DNA of 22,217 nucleotides from an uncultured Peptococcaceae bacterium (lineage in GTDB: Bacteria; Bacillota; Peptococcia; Peptococcales; Peptococcaceae). The stretch spans positions 1-22,217 of the forward strand of contig URZX01000036.1 in assembly GCA_900552455.1 (NCBI GenBank), given 5' to 3'. How positions within the stretch are numbered: the stretch's first letter is position 1; every line of letters starts with the position of its first letter. The position numbers and the translations under genes are program-made. The notes beneath the pieces were generated by a model. That model did not search any database, was not told the DNA's origin, and saw only the letters and a program-made list of their open reading frames with translations. Shown here one piece after another: positions 13,736 through 20,783 of the stretch.

Positions 13736-14728
13736 ATGCAGAACTTACAGCTCACTCAGGAATGGGACAAGATTTTCCCACAATCGGATAAAGTGGACCA
13801 CAGCAAGGTGACCTTCCACAATCGCTATGGTATCACGCTGGCAGCGGATCTCTACATGCCAAAGAATGCCAGCGGCAAGCTGGCAGCGATCGCCGTCAGC
13901 GGCCCGTTCGGCGCGGTGAAGGAACAGGCCAGCGGCTTCTACGCGCAGACCATGGCAGAGCGCGGATTTCTCACCCTCGCTTTTGATCCGTCGTTCACTG
14001 GCGAAAGCGGCGGAGAACCACGCTACATGGCCTCGCCGGATATCAACACCGAAGATTTCCAGGCAGCGGTGGATTATCTCTCCTGCCGTGACGACGTGGA
14101 TCCGGAGCGTATCGGCATCATTGGCATCTGCGGCTGGGGCGGCATGGCGCTGAATGCTGCTGCGCTTGACACGCGTGTGAAAGCGACTGTGGCGTCGACA
14201 ATGTACGACATGACGCGCGTGAACGCGAAGGGCTATTTTGACGCAGAAGATTCTGCGGAGGCGCGCCACGAAAAACGTCTGGCGCTGAACGCTCAGCGTA
14301 CCGAGGATTACAAAAATGGCAGCTACGTTCGCGCTGGCGGCGTGGTCGATCCGCTGCCGGAAGATGCGCCATTTTTCGTCAAGGATTACTACGATTATTA
14401 CAAGACCGACCGCGGCTACCACGCGCGCTCGCTGAATTCCAACGACGGTTGGGCCGCCACTGGCTGCATCTCGTTTCTGAACCAGCCGATCCTCACCTAC
14501 ACGAACGAGATCCGCTCCGCCGTTCTCATCATGCACGGCGAAAAAGCACATTCCTGCTATTTCAGCAAGGATGCCTTCGCTCAGATGATGGACGGCAATC
14601 CTGTGCCGGAGAATAAGGAGCTCCTGATCATCCCCGACGCTGTCCACACCGATCTCTACGACGGCGGCGGCAAGAACGCGATCCCATTTGATAAGCTCGC
14701 GGATTTCTTTACCACATATCTGAAATGA
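13736..14728 (+). CDS. Alpha/beta hydrolase with Cys nucleophile (dienelactone-hydrolase-like)
   Basis: A 330-aa cytosolic alpha/beta hydrolase. The ATG at 13736 is preferred because GAAAGGA (13721-13727) fits it; the ATG at 13727 overlaps that site. The nucleophile elbow reads G-I-C-G-W-G-G, with Cys132 in place of the usual Ser, and the catalytic His is probably H304 in DAVHTDLYD. The oxyanion side (VSGPFGAVKEQASG) and AFDPSFTGESGG resemble the YcjY/dienelactone hydrolase type. Family members cleave esters, lactones or thioesters; the substrate is unknown. Control by the divergent LysR protein suggests induction by a specific compound. Confidence 0.85.
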   Translation: MQNLQLTQEWDKIFPQSDKVDHSKVTFHNRYGITLAADLYMPKNASGKLAAIAVSGPFGAVKEQASGFYAQTMAERGFLTLAFDPSFTGESGGEPRYMASPDINTEDFQAAVDYLSCRDDVDPERIGIIGICGWGGMALNAAALDTRVKATVASTMYDMTRVNAKGYFDAEDSAEARHEKRLALNAQRTEDYKNGSYVRAGGVVDPLPEDAPFFVKDYYDYYKTDRGYHARSLNSNDGWAATGCISFLNQPILTYTNEIRSAVLIMHGEKAHSCYFSKDAFAQMMDGNPVPENKELLIIPDAVHTDLYDGGGKNAIPFDKLADFFTTYLK

Positions 14729-14737
14729 TTTCCCCAC

Positions 14738-14763
14738 GCACCGCTGACTGCGGTGCTTTTTTT
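14738..14763 (+). terminator. Intrinsic terminator after the hydrolase
   Basis: GCACCGC (14738-14744) and GCGGTGC (14750-14756) form a perfect stem around TGACT and are followed by seven T (14757-14763). Confidence 0.93.
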
Positions 14764-14784
14764 GCGCGCTGAGATTTTGCATAG

Positions 14785-14857
14785 AAAACTTGGCAGAAAA
14801 TCGTTGACAAGTACACTTGGCAATGGTAAGATGATTACGACAAGAAAACTTGGCAAA
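14785..14857 (+). promoter_or_regulatory. Promoter with three ACTTGGCA operators
   Basis: TTGACA (14804-14809) and TAAGAT (14827-14832) with a 17-nt spacer form a strong promoter. ACTTGGCA occurs three times, at 14788, 14815 and 14848. The middle copy forms a near-perfect dyad, TTGACAAGTACACTTGGCAA (14804-14823), that covers the -35 and spacer. The third copy also reads CAAG-AAAA-CTTG; the first has a weak left half. Sites covering the promoter suggest autorepression, most likely by the XRE protein encoded second in this operon. Confidence 0.75.
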
Positions 14858-14875
14858 TTCACAGGAGGTGCAACA

Positions 14876-15190
14876 ATGGATAAGGAACAAATTCTCGCGA
14901 TGAGCCGCGAAGAAAACAAACTCATTGACGAGCGCGAGCAACAGGTAGGCGACAAAGCTTGGAGACTTGGTCTGTTGTGTATGGCAGTCGTGTTCATCGT
15001 TCTGTTTGTCTATCAGACTTTTGTGCTTGGCACAAATAGCTACGATCTGCTGGCGCTTTTCTCCAGTGCGCTGATGGGGCATAGTTTTTATCAGTACGCG
15101 AAGCTGCGCAAGAGATCGTTCCTTTTCGGCGGATGTTGCTGGATGCTGTGCGTGATACTATGGATGATTATGGTCTTCTGGAAAGGGTGA
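14876..15190 (+). CDS. Small DUF6442-like membrane protein
   Basis: A 104-aa membrane protein behind AGGAGGT (14863-14869). A charged N-terminus (MDKEQILAMSREENKLIDEREQQVGDK type) precedes three hydrophobic helices at about 29-50, 56-73 and 82-102, ending in a short basic tail. Its size, the DERE motif and its position directly before a small XRE regulator match the DUF6442 family, whose function is unknown. It is probably co-regulated with, or senses for, the repressor 4 nt downstream. Confidence 0.7.
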   Translation: MDKEQILAMSREENKLIDEREQQVGDKAWRLGLLCMAVVFIVLFVYQTFVLGTNSYDLLALFSSALMGHSFYQYAKLRKRSFLFGGCCWMLCVILWMIMVFWKG

Positions 15191-15194
15191 GCGC

Positions 15195-15401
15195 ATGGAC
15201 GACGGACTCGTACTGAAAAATCATCTCAGGGAAGCGCGTGCCGAGAAAAAACTTTCACAGGCTGCGCTGGCCGAACTTGTCGGGGTCTCACGTAATACCA
15301 TTAGCTCCATCGAGACTGGACAGTTTAATCCGACGGCTAAGCTGGCGCTGATCCTCTGCATCGCGCTGGACAAAAAATTTGAAGAGCTGTTTTATTTCTG
15401 A
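15195..15401 (+). CDS. Small XRE-family (Cro/CI-type) repressor
   Basis: A 68-aa protein that is almost entirely a helix-turn-helix domain: LREARAEKKLSQAALAELVG, then VSRNTISSIETGQFNPT, then LALILCIALDKKFEELF. GAAAGGG (15181-15187) supports the ATG at 15195. It is the usual YozG/YgzD-like partner of small membrane proteins and is the likely ligand of the ACTTGGCA operators upstream. It ends at a perfect hairpin terminator. Confidence 0.9.
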   Translation: MDDGLVLKNHLREARAEKKLSQAALAELVGVSRNTISSIETGQFNPTAKLALILCIALDKKFEELFYF

Positions 15402-15406
15402 GTGAA

Positions 15407-15434
15407 ACAAAGGACCTCGCGCGAGGTCCTTTGT
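15407..15434. terminator. Perfectly palindromic terminator
   Basis: ACAAAGGACCTCGC (15407-15420) is directly followed by its exact reverse complement GCGAGGTCCTTTGT (15421-15434). It serves the XRE operon and probably also the minus-strand gene ending at 15455. T runs are short on both sides. Confidence 0.8.
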
Positions 15435-15454
15435 TCGTGATATGTTGTTTGCGA

Positions 15455-15915
15455 TCAGCCAGCGAGTTTTGCGAGATCGGCGAGGGTGGCGTCGAGATTG
15501 CGTCCGTGCCAGGTGTCGTCGGAGCCGTAGATAAATTTGATGCCGTCCCAGCTGAGCATGGCGGAGGTGCGGAAGCCCATGAGTTCTTTCTGCTGCGTGG
15601 TGAGGCGAATGGTGTCGCCCAAAGTGGTGATGGTGACAAGGTAGTTGAGGCCGTCTTCGTTAATGCTGACGCTTTGGATCTCGCTGTAAGGAATTTCCAG
15701 CGCGACTTCACGCTTGAGAGCGAGCGTTGCTGGCTGAAAGGCAGGAGCACGAGTTTGTCCGTGCAGAGCTGGAGCACGTAGAATTCCATGGAGAAGAAGC
15801 GGGCGATCTTGGCGCTGAGATTTTCCGGCGCAAATTTGACGACGATGGCGCGGTCGTCGAGCGGTTCGAGGCCGAGTTCGGCGAGAACAGTGAGTAATGT
15901 TTTTTCGGATGCCAT
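15455..15915 (-). pseudogene. Small hypothetical gene broken by an apparent 1-nt deletion
   Basis: On the minus strand, ATG 15915 follows AAGGAGGGA (15922-15930) and reads 60 sensible codons (MASEKTLLTVLAELG ... VLQLCTDKLVLLPF). Natural-looking sequence then continues only in the -1 frame: QPATLALKREVALEIPYSEI, followed by beta-rich residues such as LVTITTLGDTIRLTTQQKE, to TGA at 15455. Inserting one base at the A run 15737-15739 (T run on the coding strand) restores a 153-aa protein. Uncorrected, the frame runs through the terminator into the XRE gene region, which is implausible. Either a true frameshift mutation or a base-calling error explains this; no classic slippery heptamer is present. 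The restored protein looks like a small PH-like/beta-sandwich protein of unknown function. Confidence 0.75.
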
Positions 15916-15973
15916 GAAGGATCCCTCCTTAGTTTTTGATACACTCTTATTATATACAAGGGGGGGTTAATTC

Positions 15974-16007
15974 AAGTAAAATTTTACTTCTACGAAAATA
16001 TTTTCGT
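15974..16007. promoter_or_regulatory. Two tandem perfect 16-bp palindromes
   Basis: AAGTAAAATTTTACTT (15974-15989) and ACGAAAATATTTTCGT (15992-16007) are both perfect palindromes whose centres are 18 bp apart. They lie in the intergenic region between the minus-strand broken gene and tadA. On the minus strand, TATAAT-like and TTGAAT-like boxes lie beside the first palindrome. They could be operators for a dimeric repressor bound twice on one face; the regulator is not identified. Confidence 0.6.
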
Positions 16008-16038
16008 GACAGTCGAGAATTGGCGGAAGAATTTCACC

Positions 16039-16070
16039 TTGACAATTCTATGTCCTTTCGTTAATATAAT
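16039..16070 (+). promoter_or_regulatory. Promoter of tadA / tRNA-Ser
   Basis: TTGACA (16039-16044) is followed by TAATAT (16062-16067, 17-nt spacer), overlapping TATAAT (16065-16070, 20-nt spacer). The first pairing has the standard distance. It lies just upstream of the tadA ribosome binding site and is the only clear promoter for tadA and the adjoining tRNA-Ser. Confidence 0.65.
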
Positions 16071-16090
16071 GAAGAGTCGAGGTGAGCCGG

Positions 16091-16543
16091 ATGGATCAGA
16101 AGATGATGGCAGAAGCCATCTGCGAAGCGCGCAAGGCGCTGGCCCACAAGGATGTACCGATCGGCGCGGTTGTCGCGCTGGATGGGGAGATCATCGGGCG
16201 CGGGCACAACACGCGCGAACGCGATCACGATCCGTCGGGACACGCAGAGATCAACGCGATGCGCGATGCGGCGCAGACGCTTGGCCGCTGGCAGCTGGAC
16301 GGGGCGACGCTTTATGTGACGCACGAGCCTTGTCCGATGTGCGCAGGGGCGATGCTTCTGGCGCGTGTGCAGGGGGTGGTCTACGGCGCAGATGAGCCGA
16401 CGTTCGGCGTTTGCGGCAGCCAGATGAATCTGCTGCAGTTCCCGGGCTTTCCGAATAATGTGCGCATCCGCGGGCCGATCGCTCAGGAAGCGTGCAGCGC
16501 CTTGACGAGAGATTTTTTCCGCGCTTTGCGGGAGAAAATCTGA
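16091..16543 (+). CDS. tadA: tRNA adenosine(34) deaminase
   Basis: A 150-aa zinc deaminase that converts A34 to inosine in the tRNA-Arg(ACG) wobble position. The catalytic motif HAE (H51, E53) and zinc ligands PCPMCAG (C81, C84) are intact, as is the downstream segment GVVYGADEPTFGVCGS. GAGGTG (16079-16084) supports the ATG at 16091; an in-frame GTG at 16082 lies inside that site. The length is normal for bacterial TadA. The stop codon is only 4 nt from the mature 5' end of tRNA-Ser, so the two are probably co-transcribed and separated by RNase P. Confidence 0.95.
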   Translation: MDQKMMAEAICEARKALAHKDVPIGAVVALDGEIIGRGHNTRERDHDPSGHAEINAMRDAAQTLGRWQLDGATLYVTHEPCPMCAGAMLLARVQGVVYGADEPTFGVCGSQMNLLQFPGFPNNVRIRGPIAQEACSALTRDFFRALREKI

Positions 16544-16547
16544 CTGT

Positions 16548-16635
16548 GGAGATGTACCCAAGTGGCTGAAGGGTCCGCACTCGAAATGCGGTAGGCGCTT
16601 CACGGCGCGCGAGAGTTCAAATCTCTCCATCTCCG
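16548..16635 (+). tRNA. tRNA-Ser (anticodon CGA)
   Basis: An 88-nt class II tRNA with acceptor stem GGAGATG/CATCTCC, discriminator G, anticodon loop CTCGAAA (anticodon CGA, reading UCG), a long variable arm and a GTTCAAATC T-loop. CCA is not encoded. There is no separate promoter between tadA and this gene. Confidence 0.95.
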
Positions 16636-16637
16636 TT

Positions 16638-16676
16638 GCCGGCCTCTGGCGGTGGTCAAAGGCCGGCGATATTTTT
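16638..16676 (+). terminator. Terminator after tRNA-Ser
   Basis: GCCGGCCT (16638-16645) and AGGCCGGC (16660-16667) form an 8-bp stem with a 14-nt loop, followed by ATATTTTTT. It ends the tadA/tRNA-Ser unit. Confidence 0.85.
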
Positions 16677-16700
16677 TCGGGATACTTCGCAAGAAAATCC

Positions 16701-16728
16701 TTGACATTCGTAAAATCTGTGTTATTAT
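16701..16728 (+). promoter_or_regulatory. Promoter of tRNA-Val
   Basis: TTGACA (16701-16706), a 16-nt spacer and TATTAT (16723-16728) lie 13 nt before the mature tRNA-Val end. This is a strong promoter, as expected for a stable RNA gene. Confidence 0.75.
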
Positions 16729-16741
16729 TAGTAATGTCTTC

Positions 16742-16815
16742 GGGCGGTTAGCTCAGTTGGTTAGAGTATCTGCTTGACATGCAGGGGGTCGCTGGTTCGA
16801 GTCCAGTATCGCCCA
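16742..16815 (+). tRNA. tRNA-Val (anticodon GAC)
   Basis: A 74-nt tRNA with acceptor stem GGGCGGT/ATCGCCC (one G-U pair), D-arm TAGCTCAGTTGGTTAGA, anticodon GAC at 16776-16778 within TTGACAT, T-loop GGTTCGAGTCC and discriminator A. It reads GUC/GUU. Confidence 0.95.
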
Positions 16816-16825
16816 GCCGAAAAGA

Positions 16826-16859
16826 AAAAAACGCATTCTTGTAAAAGAGTGCGTTTTTT
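16826..16859 (+). terminator. Terminator after tRNA-Val
   Basis: A 15-bp stem whose left arm ends in ACGCATTCTT and whose right arm begins AAGAGTGCGT (one G-U pair), closed by a GTAA tetraloop and flanked by A and T runs. It could act in both directions. Confidence 0.92.
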
Positions 16860-16873
16860 TCTTTATCAGGGTG

Positions 16874-16882
16874 TGCTATAAT
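16874..16882 (+). promoter_or_regulatory. Extended -10 promoter of the DUF2156/GNAT pair
   Basis: TGCTATAAT (16874-16882) is an extended -10 (TG-n-TATAAT) about 60 nt before the DUF2156 start. No good -35 stands upstream because the region is the tRNA terminator, which suits an extended -10 promoter. Confidence 0.6.
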
Positions 16883-16941
16883 CTGATATTGTAGGGTACA
16901 TTACTAGGAATACATCAACCATTAAGAGGTGAAAAATAATC

Positions 16942-17880
16942 ATGCTTGGTTTTAAGGAATTGGAATTGTCCGACCGAGATATTCTGAATAGATTTTTTGC
17001 GGCCTGTCAAAACCAGAATACGGAATGTTCGTTCACCAATCTGTTTATGTGGCGCCGCTGCTATGCGGTGCGCTGGGCGGTGACGGACAGCCACCTGATC
17101 GTCGAACCGAATGCGTTCGAGGAAAGCTGGATCTTGCCGCCGTATGGTTTTGAAGAGGATGACCGTCTCTTTAAAGCGGCGATCGAGCACGCCGCGGAGG
17201 ATTATCGCGACCGTCACAAACGCCTGATGATCCGCGCGGTGACGGAAAAGGACCGCGAACGTCTGGAGCGGCTTTTCCCGGGGCGGTTTGAATTTGAAGA
17301 AGAGCCGGATATTGAGGACTATATCTACGACGGCGAAAAGATGCGCACGCTGGCGGGGCGCAAGCTCAGCAAAAAGCGCAACCACATCAATGCGTTCAAA
17401 AATGAGCATCCGGATTATGAGCTGGTACCGCTGACGCCGTACAACGCCGATCTGGCGTGGGATTTTGTCGAGCATTGGTGCGGCGAGCGCAACCGCGAGG
17501 AAGGCATCAACGACAGTCTGCTCTGCGAGCGCGAGGCGATCGCAGACGCGCTGGACAATATGGGCTATCTCGGCTTTAAGGGGCTGATGGTCCGTGTTGA
17601 CGGGCGCGTGGTGGCGATGACGTTTGGCGACATGGTCAACGAGGAGACGGTGCTCATCCATGTAGAAAAAGCGTTCAGCGAGTATCGCGGGCTGTATCCG
17701 CTGATCAATCAGGAATTTCTCAATTATTACTGGCAGGACGCTGTCTATGTCAATCGCGAGGAAGACATGGGCCTTGAGGGGCTGCGTCATGCGAAGATGA
17801 GCTATTATCCGCTGTATCAGGTTGTGAAATATAAGGCGGTGCTGAAAGATGAACCAACTGACGATCAGAGCGGCCACTGA
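16942..17880 (+). CDS. DUF2156 (phosphatidylglycerol lysyltransferase-like) protein
   Basis: A 312-aa soluble protein of the DUF2156 family, related to the C-terminal acyltransferase-fold domain of MprF. AGAGGTG (16925-16931) supports the ATG at 16942. Typical features are the opening FKELELSDRDILNRFF, the ECSFTNLFMWR motif, SKKRNHINAFKNEHP (basic loop) and the final repeat ending near MGLEGLRHAKMSYYP. It lacks the MprF membrane domain, so transfer of an aminoacyl group to a lipid is not assured; such stand-alone proteins have no proven substrate. Its last 32 nt overlap the next gene, which encodes an Eis-like GNAT. This coupling implies a joint role. Confidence 0.88.
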   Translation: MLGFKELELSDRDILNRFFAACQNQNTECSFTNLFMWRRCYAVRWAVTDSHLIVEPNAFEESWILPPYGFEEDDRLFKAAIEHAAEDYRDRHKRLMIRAVTEKDRERLERLFPGRFEFEEEPDIEDYIYDGEKMRTLAGRKLSKKRNHINAFKNEHPDYELVPLTPYNADLAWDFVEHWCGERNREEGINDSLLCEREAIADALDNMGYLGFKGLMVRVDGRVVAMTFGDMVNEETVLIHVEKAFSEYRGLYPLINQEFLNYYWQDAVYVNREEDMGLEGLRHAKMSYYPLYQVVKYKAVLKDEPTDDQSGH

Positions 17881-19003
17881 GGCAGACCGTCCGGCGCTGC
17901 AGCAGATCTGGCACTATTCGTTTAACGATGGCGAGACGTTCCAGCGCTGGTATTTCAGCAAGTATTTCCGCGCTGAGGAATGTCTGGTGGCGACGGTCGG
18001 TGACACGCTGGCGGCAAGCTTGCAGCTCATCGATCTGCCGACGCGCGTGGGCGACGTCGAGCTCCGCGCTGGCTATATTGTTGGCGTCGACTGTCTGCCG
18101 GAATACCGCGGGCTCGGTCTGACGCGGCGGCTCATGCAGGCGGCGCTGGAGGACTACGCACCGGCGCACGGCATTCAGCTCATGCATCTGATGCCGTTTG
18201 AGGCGGATTTCTACGAATCCTACGGATTTGTCTTTGGCGATTATCATTTCGACATGGCGCTCGACATCGACGAATTCTATCGTGCGGAGGACCGCGATGC
18301 TGCGCATTGCCACCACTGGCAGGATCTGGACATGGAAAATCTCGCGTATGCGCTGCCGTTGTTGGAAGATCTTTACGAGCGTGCAACAGCGCGCTATAAA
18401 GCGGCGGTGCTGCGCAGAGGATTGCGCCGCTGGCAGGCGCTGGTGGACGATCTGGCGATGGAGGGCGGCTATTTTAAGCTGCTGTTCGACGAAAACGAGC
18501 AGGCAGTCGGGTATCTTGCTTATATAATGAAAGAAGAGGCCTTTTTTGTGCGCGAAGCGGTGGCAAGCACTGCTGCTGCACGTCAGGCGCTCTATTATTT
18601 CATCGCCAGCCACCGCTCTCAGGTGAAACGGGTGCAGTGGTCGGCGCCGGAAGATGAGGCGATCGCTTTTCGCCGCAAAAAGGATAAGGGCGGTGTGCGC
18701 TATCAGCCGTTTATGATGGAGCGGATCCTTGATCCGGAGATTCTTCCGCTTTTTGCAAGCATTCTGCCGGAGCAGGACATTCGCTTCAGCGTCAGGGGCT
18801 GCGGCAGCTATCTTTGGCCAGCGGGCAGTGCTCGCATCGAAAAAATTTCCGCAGAGGAAGCGACGCCGCTGCTCGATCTTGCGCAGCTGACGCAGCTGGT
18901 TTTTGACCGCAGCGGACAGGTGCAGGATGTGTGCTCGGAAAGTGCTCTTATGGCAGCGCTCTTTACAATAAAAGCAACCTTTTTTAACAATGAGTACTTT
19001 TAA
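17849..19003 (+). CDS. Eis-like GNAT N-acetyltransferase
   Basis: A 384-aa protein with the Eis layout: an N-terminal GNAT domain (about 1-150) with the acetyl-CoA loop PEYRGLGLTRRLM, a second degenerate GNAT domain (about 150-290, with RSQVKRVQWSAPEDEAI), and a sterol-carrier-like C-terminal domain (about 295-384). Eis enzymes acetylate amines, including aminoglycosides, at several positions; the native substrate here is unknown. It starts inside the DUF2156 gene in another frame (AAGGCGG nearby). No hairpin terminator is evident after it before the fakA promoter. Confidence 0.87.
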   Translation: MNQLTIRAATEADRPALQQIWHYSFNDGETFQRWYFSKYFRAEECLVATVGDTLAASLQLIDLPTRVGDVELRAGYIVGVDCLPEYRGLGLTRRLMQAALEDYAPAHGIQLMHLMPFEADFYESYGFVFGDYHFDMALDIDEFYRAEDRDAAHCHHWQDLDMENLAYALPLLEDLYERATARYKAAVLRRGLRRWQALVDDLAMEGGYFKLLFDENEQAVGYLAYIMKEEAFFVREAVASTAAARQALYYFIASHRSQVKRVQWSAPEDEAIAFRRKKDKGGVRYQPFMMERILDPEILPLFASILPEQDIRFSVRGCGSYLWPAGSARIEKISAEEATPLLDLAQLTQLVFDRSGQVQDVCSESALMAALFTIKATFFNNEYF

Positions 19004-19015
19004 GAGCAGTATATA

Positions 19016-19044
19016 TTGCAATTCGCGCTCAAATTCGGTATCCT
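19016..19044 (+). promoter_or_regulatory. Promoter of the fakA operon
   Basis: TTGCAA (19016-19021), a 17-nt spacer and TATCCT (19039-19044) lie 70 nt before fakA. The remaining leader is AT-rich with no obvious structure. Confidence 0.55.
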
Positions 19045-19114
19045 TTAAGGTGAATGCAATCATTTGGTATATGATGCAAAAGATCACAGTAATTGTGCGG
19101 TAGGAGGTCCACCG

Positions 19115-20770
19115 ATGTCATTAGAGCTGACGATAGAAAACATTTCCGCGGAACAGTTTTTCAAGATGATCCTCGCGGGTGCAGATAATTTAGACCTACA
19201 CAAGGAGAGCGTGAACCAGCTGAATGTGTTCCCGGTGCCGGACGGCGATACGGGAACGAACATGGCGATGACCATGCAGTCGGCGGCAAAATTCATCCGC
19301 CAGGCGGAAACGCCGAGCGTGGGAGAATACGCCAGCAAGGCTGCCTTTGGTGCTGTCATGGGTGCGCGCGGCAACTCCGGCGTGATCTTTTCGCAGATCC
19401 TCACTGGCTTTGCAAAAGGTCTCGCAGGCTGCGAGACCATCGACGCAGCAGCGCTGGTCGCCGGATTTAACGGCGGCGTGCAGTCTGCGTACAAAGCAGT
19501 GAGCAATCCGATGGAAGGCACCATCCTGACGGTTGTGCGCGAAGCAGCGGAAGCGCTCAGCGCGCAGTACAAGAAGGGGATGGACATTCTCGAATGTCTG
19601 CGCATTTATATCGCAGCGGGTCACGCGTCGCTGGCGCGCACGCCGGAACTTTTGCCGGTGCTCAAACAGGCTGGCGTTGTTGACGCTGGCGGCAGCGGCT
19701 ATCTCTATGTGATCGAGGGCATGCTGACCAGCCTGGAAGGAAAAGAAATCGAAAAACGCGAGGTCGCAGAAAGTGGCGAGGAAGATCTCAACGACCAGTT
19801 CGATCATTTCTTCGCGACGCCGGAGGACATCGTTTATCCATATTGCACCGAGTTCCTTGTGCGCACGAAAAAATCTGACGTCGAAGAAGACATCGACGTG
19901 CTCAAAGGCATGCTCACCGATCTCGGCGACTGCATGCTTGTCGTTGGCGCCGGCAACACGATCAAGGTGCACATTCACACAGATCGTCTGGCGAAAGTCA
20001 TCGAAGCCGGTTCTTCTCTCGGTGAGCTGGATGACATCAAGATCAACAACATGCGCTCCCAGAACAGAGAGCTGCAGGAAAAAGGCCGCAGCGCAGCTGC
20101 GCCGGCTGTTTACAAGGACGCCATCATCGTCGTCTGCAACGGCGACGGGCTTTCGGATATTTTCAACGGCCTCGGCGCCACCCACATCATCTCGGGCGGC
20201 CAGACCATGAACCCAAGCACCCAGGATTTCCTGGATGTGCTGGAACAGATCGAGGCAGAAAACATTTATATCCTGCCAAACAACAAGAACATTATCATGA
20301 CTGCGCAGCAGGCAGCCGGCATGGCAGAGAGCGGCAATGTTCATGTCATTCCGTCGAAAACCTTCCCGCAGGGCATTTCCGCCCTCATGGGCTACATGCC
20401 GGATGTGGCGGTCGAAGAAAATGTAGGAAATATGACCGCCAGCCTGGCCACTGTGCAGAGCGGCGAGATCACCCAGGCTGTGCGCGACACGACCATCGAC
20501 GGGGTGGACATTCATGAGCACGAATTCATGAGCATCCTCGACGGCAAGATCATCGCTTCCTGTGCAACCCTCGCTGAAGCGGTGAACGCCATGGTGCAGA
20601 CCATGGTCGATGACGACGCAGAGCTCATCAGCCTGCACTATGGTCTCGACGTCGACGCCGGAGACGCTCAGGCGCTGCTCGAACAGCTTGAAGGCGATTT
20701 TGAAGACGTCGATTTTGAACTTTACGACGGCGGACAGAATGTGTACCACTACATTGTGTCTGCAGAATAA
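19115..20770 (+). CDS. fakA: Fatty acid kinase, catalytic subunit (DAK2/YloV family)
   Basis: A 551-aa cytosolic protein of normal family length. TAGGAGGT (19101-19108) fixes the ATG at 19115. The N-terminal DhaL/DAK2 nucleotide-binding domain (about 10-205) carries NVFPVPDGDTGTNM, with D43 and D45 coordinating Mg-ATP, and GARGNSGVIFSQI. A middle domain follows (about 230-320, YPYCTEFLVRTKK), then a DegV-like C-terminal domain (about 335-551). FakA phosphorylates fatty acids presented by the DegV-fold protein FakB, giving acyl phosphate for PlsX/PlsY. A fakB gene lies 13 nt downstream. The Asp23 (yloU) gene that often precedes fakA is absent here. Confidence 0.93.
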   Translation: MSLELTIENISAEQFFKMILAGADNLDLHKESVNQLNVFPVPDGDTGTNMAMTMQSAAKFIRQAETPSVGEYASKAAFGAVMGARGNSGVIFSQILTGFAKGLAGCETIDAAALVAGFNGGVQSAYKAVSNPMEGTILTVVREAAEALSAQYKKGMDILECLRIYIAAGHASLARTPELLPVLKQAGVVDAGGSGYLYVIEGMLTSLEGKEIEKREVAESGEEDLNDQFDHFFATPEDIVYPYCTEFLVRTKKSDVEEDIDVLKGMLTDLGDCMLVVGAGNTIKVHIHTDRLAKVIEAGSSLGELDDIKINNMRSQNRELQEKGRSAAAPAVYKDAIIVVCNGDGLSDIFNGLGATHIISGGQTMNPSTQDFLDVLEQIEAENIYILPNNKNIIMTAQQAAGMAESGNVHVIPSKTFPQGISALMGYMPDVAVEENVGNMTASLATVQSGEITQAVRDTTIDGVDIHEHEFMSILDGKIIASCATLAEAVNAMVQTMVDDDAELISLHYGLDVDAGDAQALLEQLEGDFEDVDFELYDGGQNVYHYIVSAE

Positions 20771-20783
20771 GTGAGGATGATCC

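Noticed and set aside
15720..15745. Programmed -1 frameshifting as explanation of the split gene.
   Set aside because: No X-XXY-YYZ heptamer and no evident downstream stimulatory structure are seen at the shift point.
15337..15915. Unshifted 192-aa minus-strand protein reading through 15455.
   Set aside because: After codon 60 the sequence loses protein character and crosses a terminator into the XRE gene; the -1 frame continues the natural protein.
16547..16815. Integration (att) site at the tRNA genes.
   Set aside because: No integrase and no repeated copy of a tRNA 3' end were found in the window.
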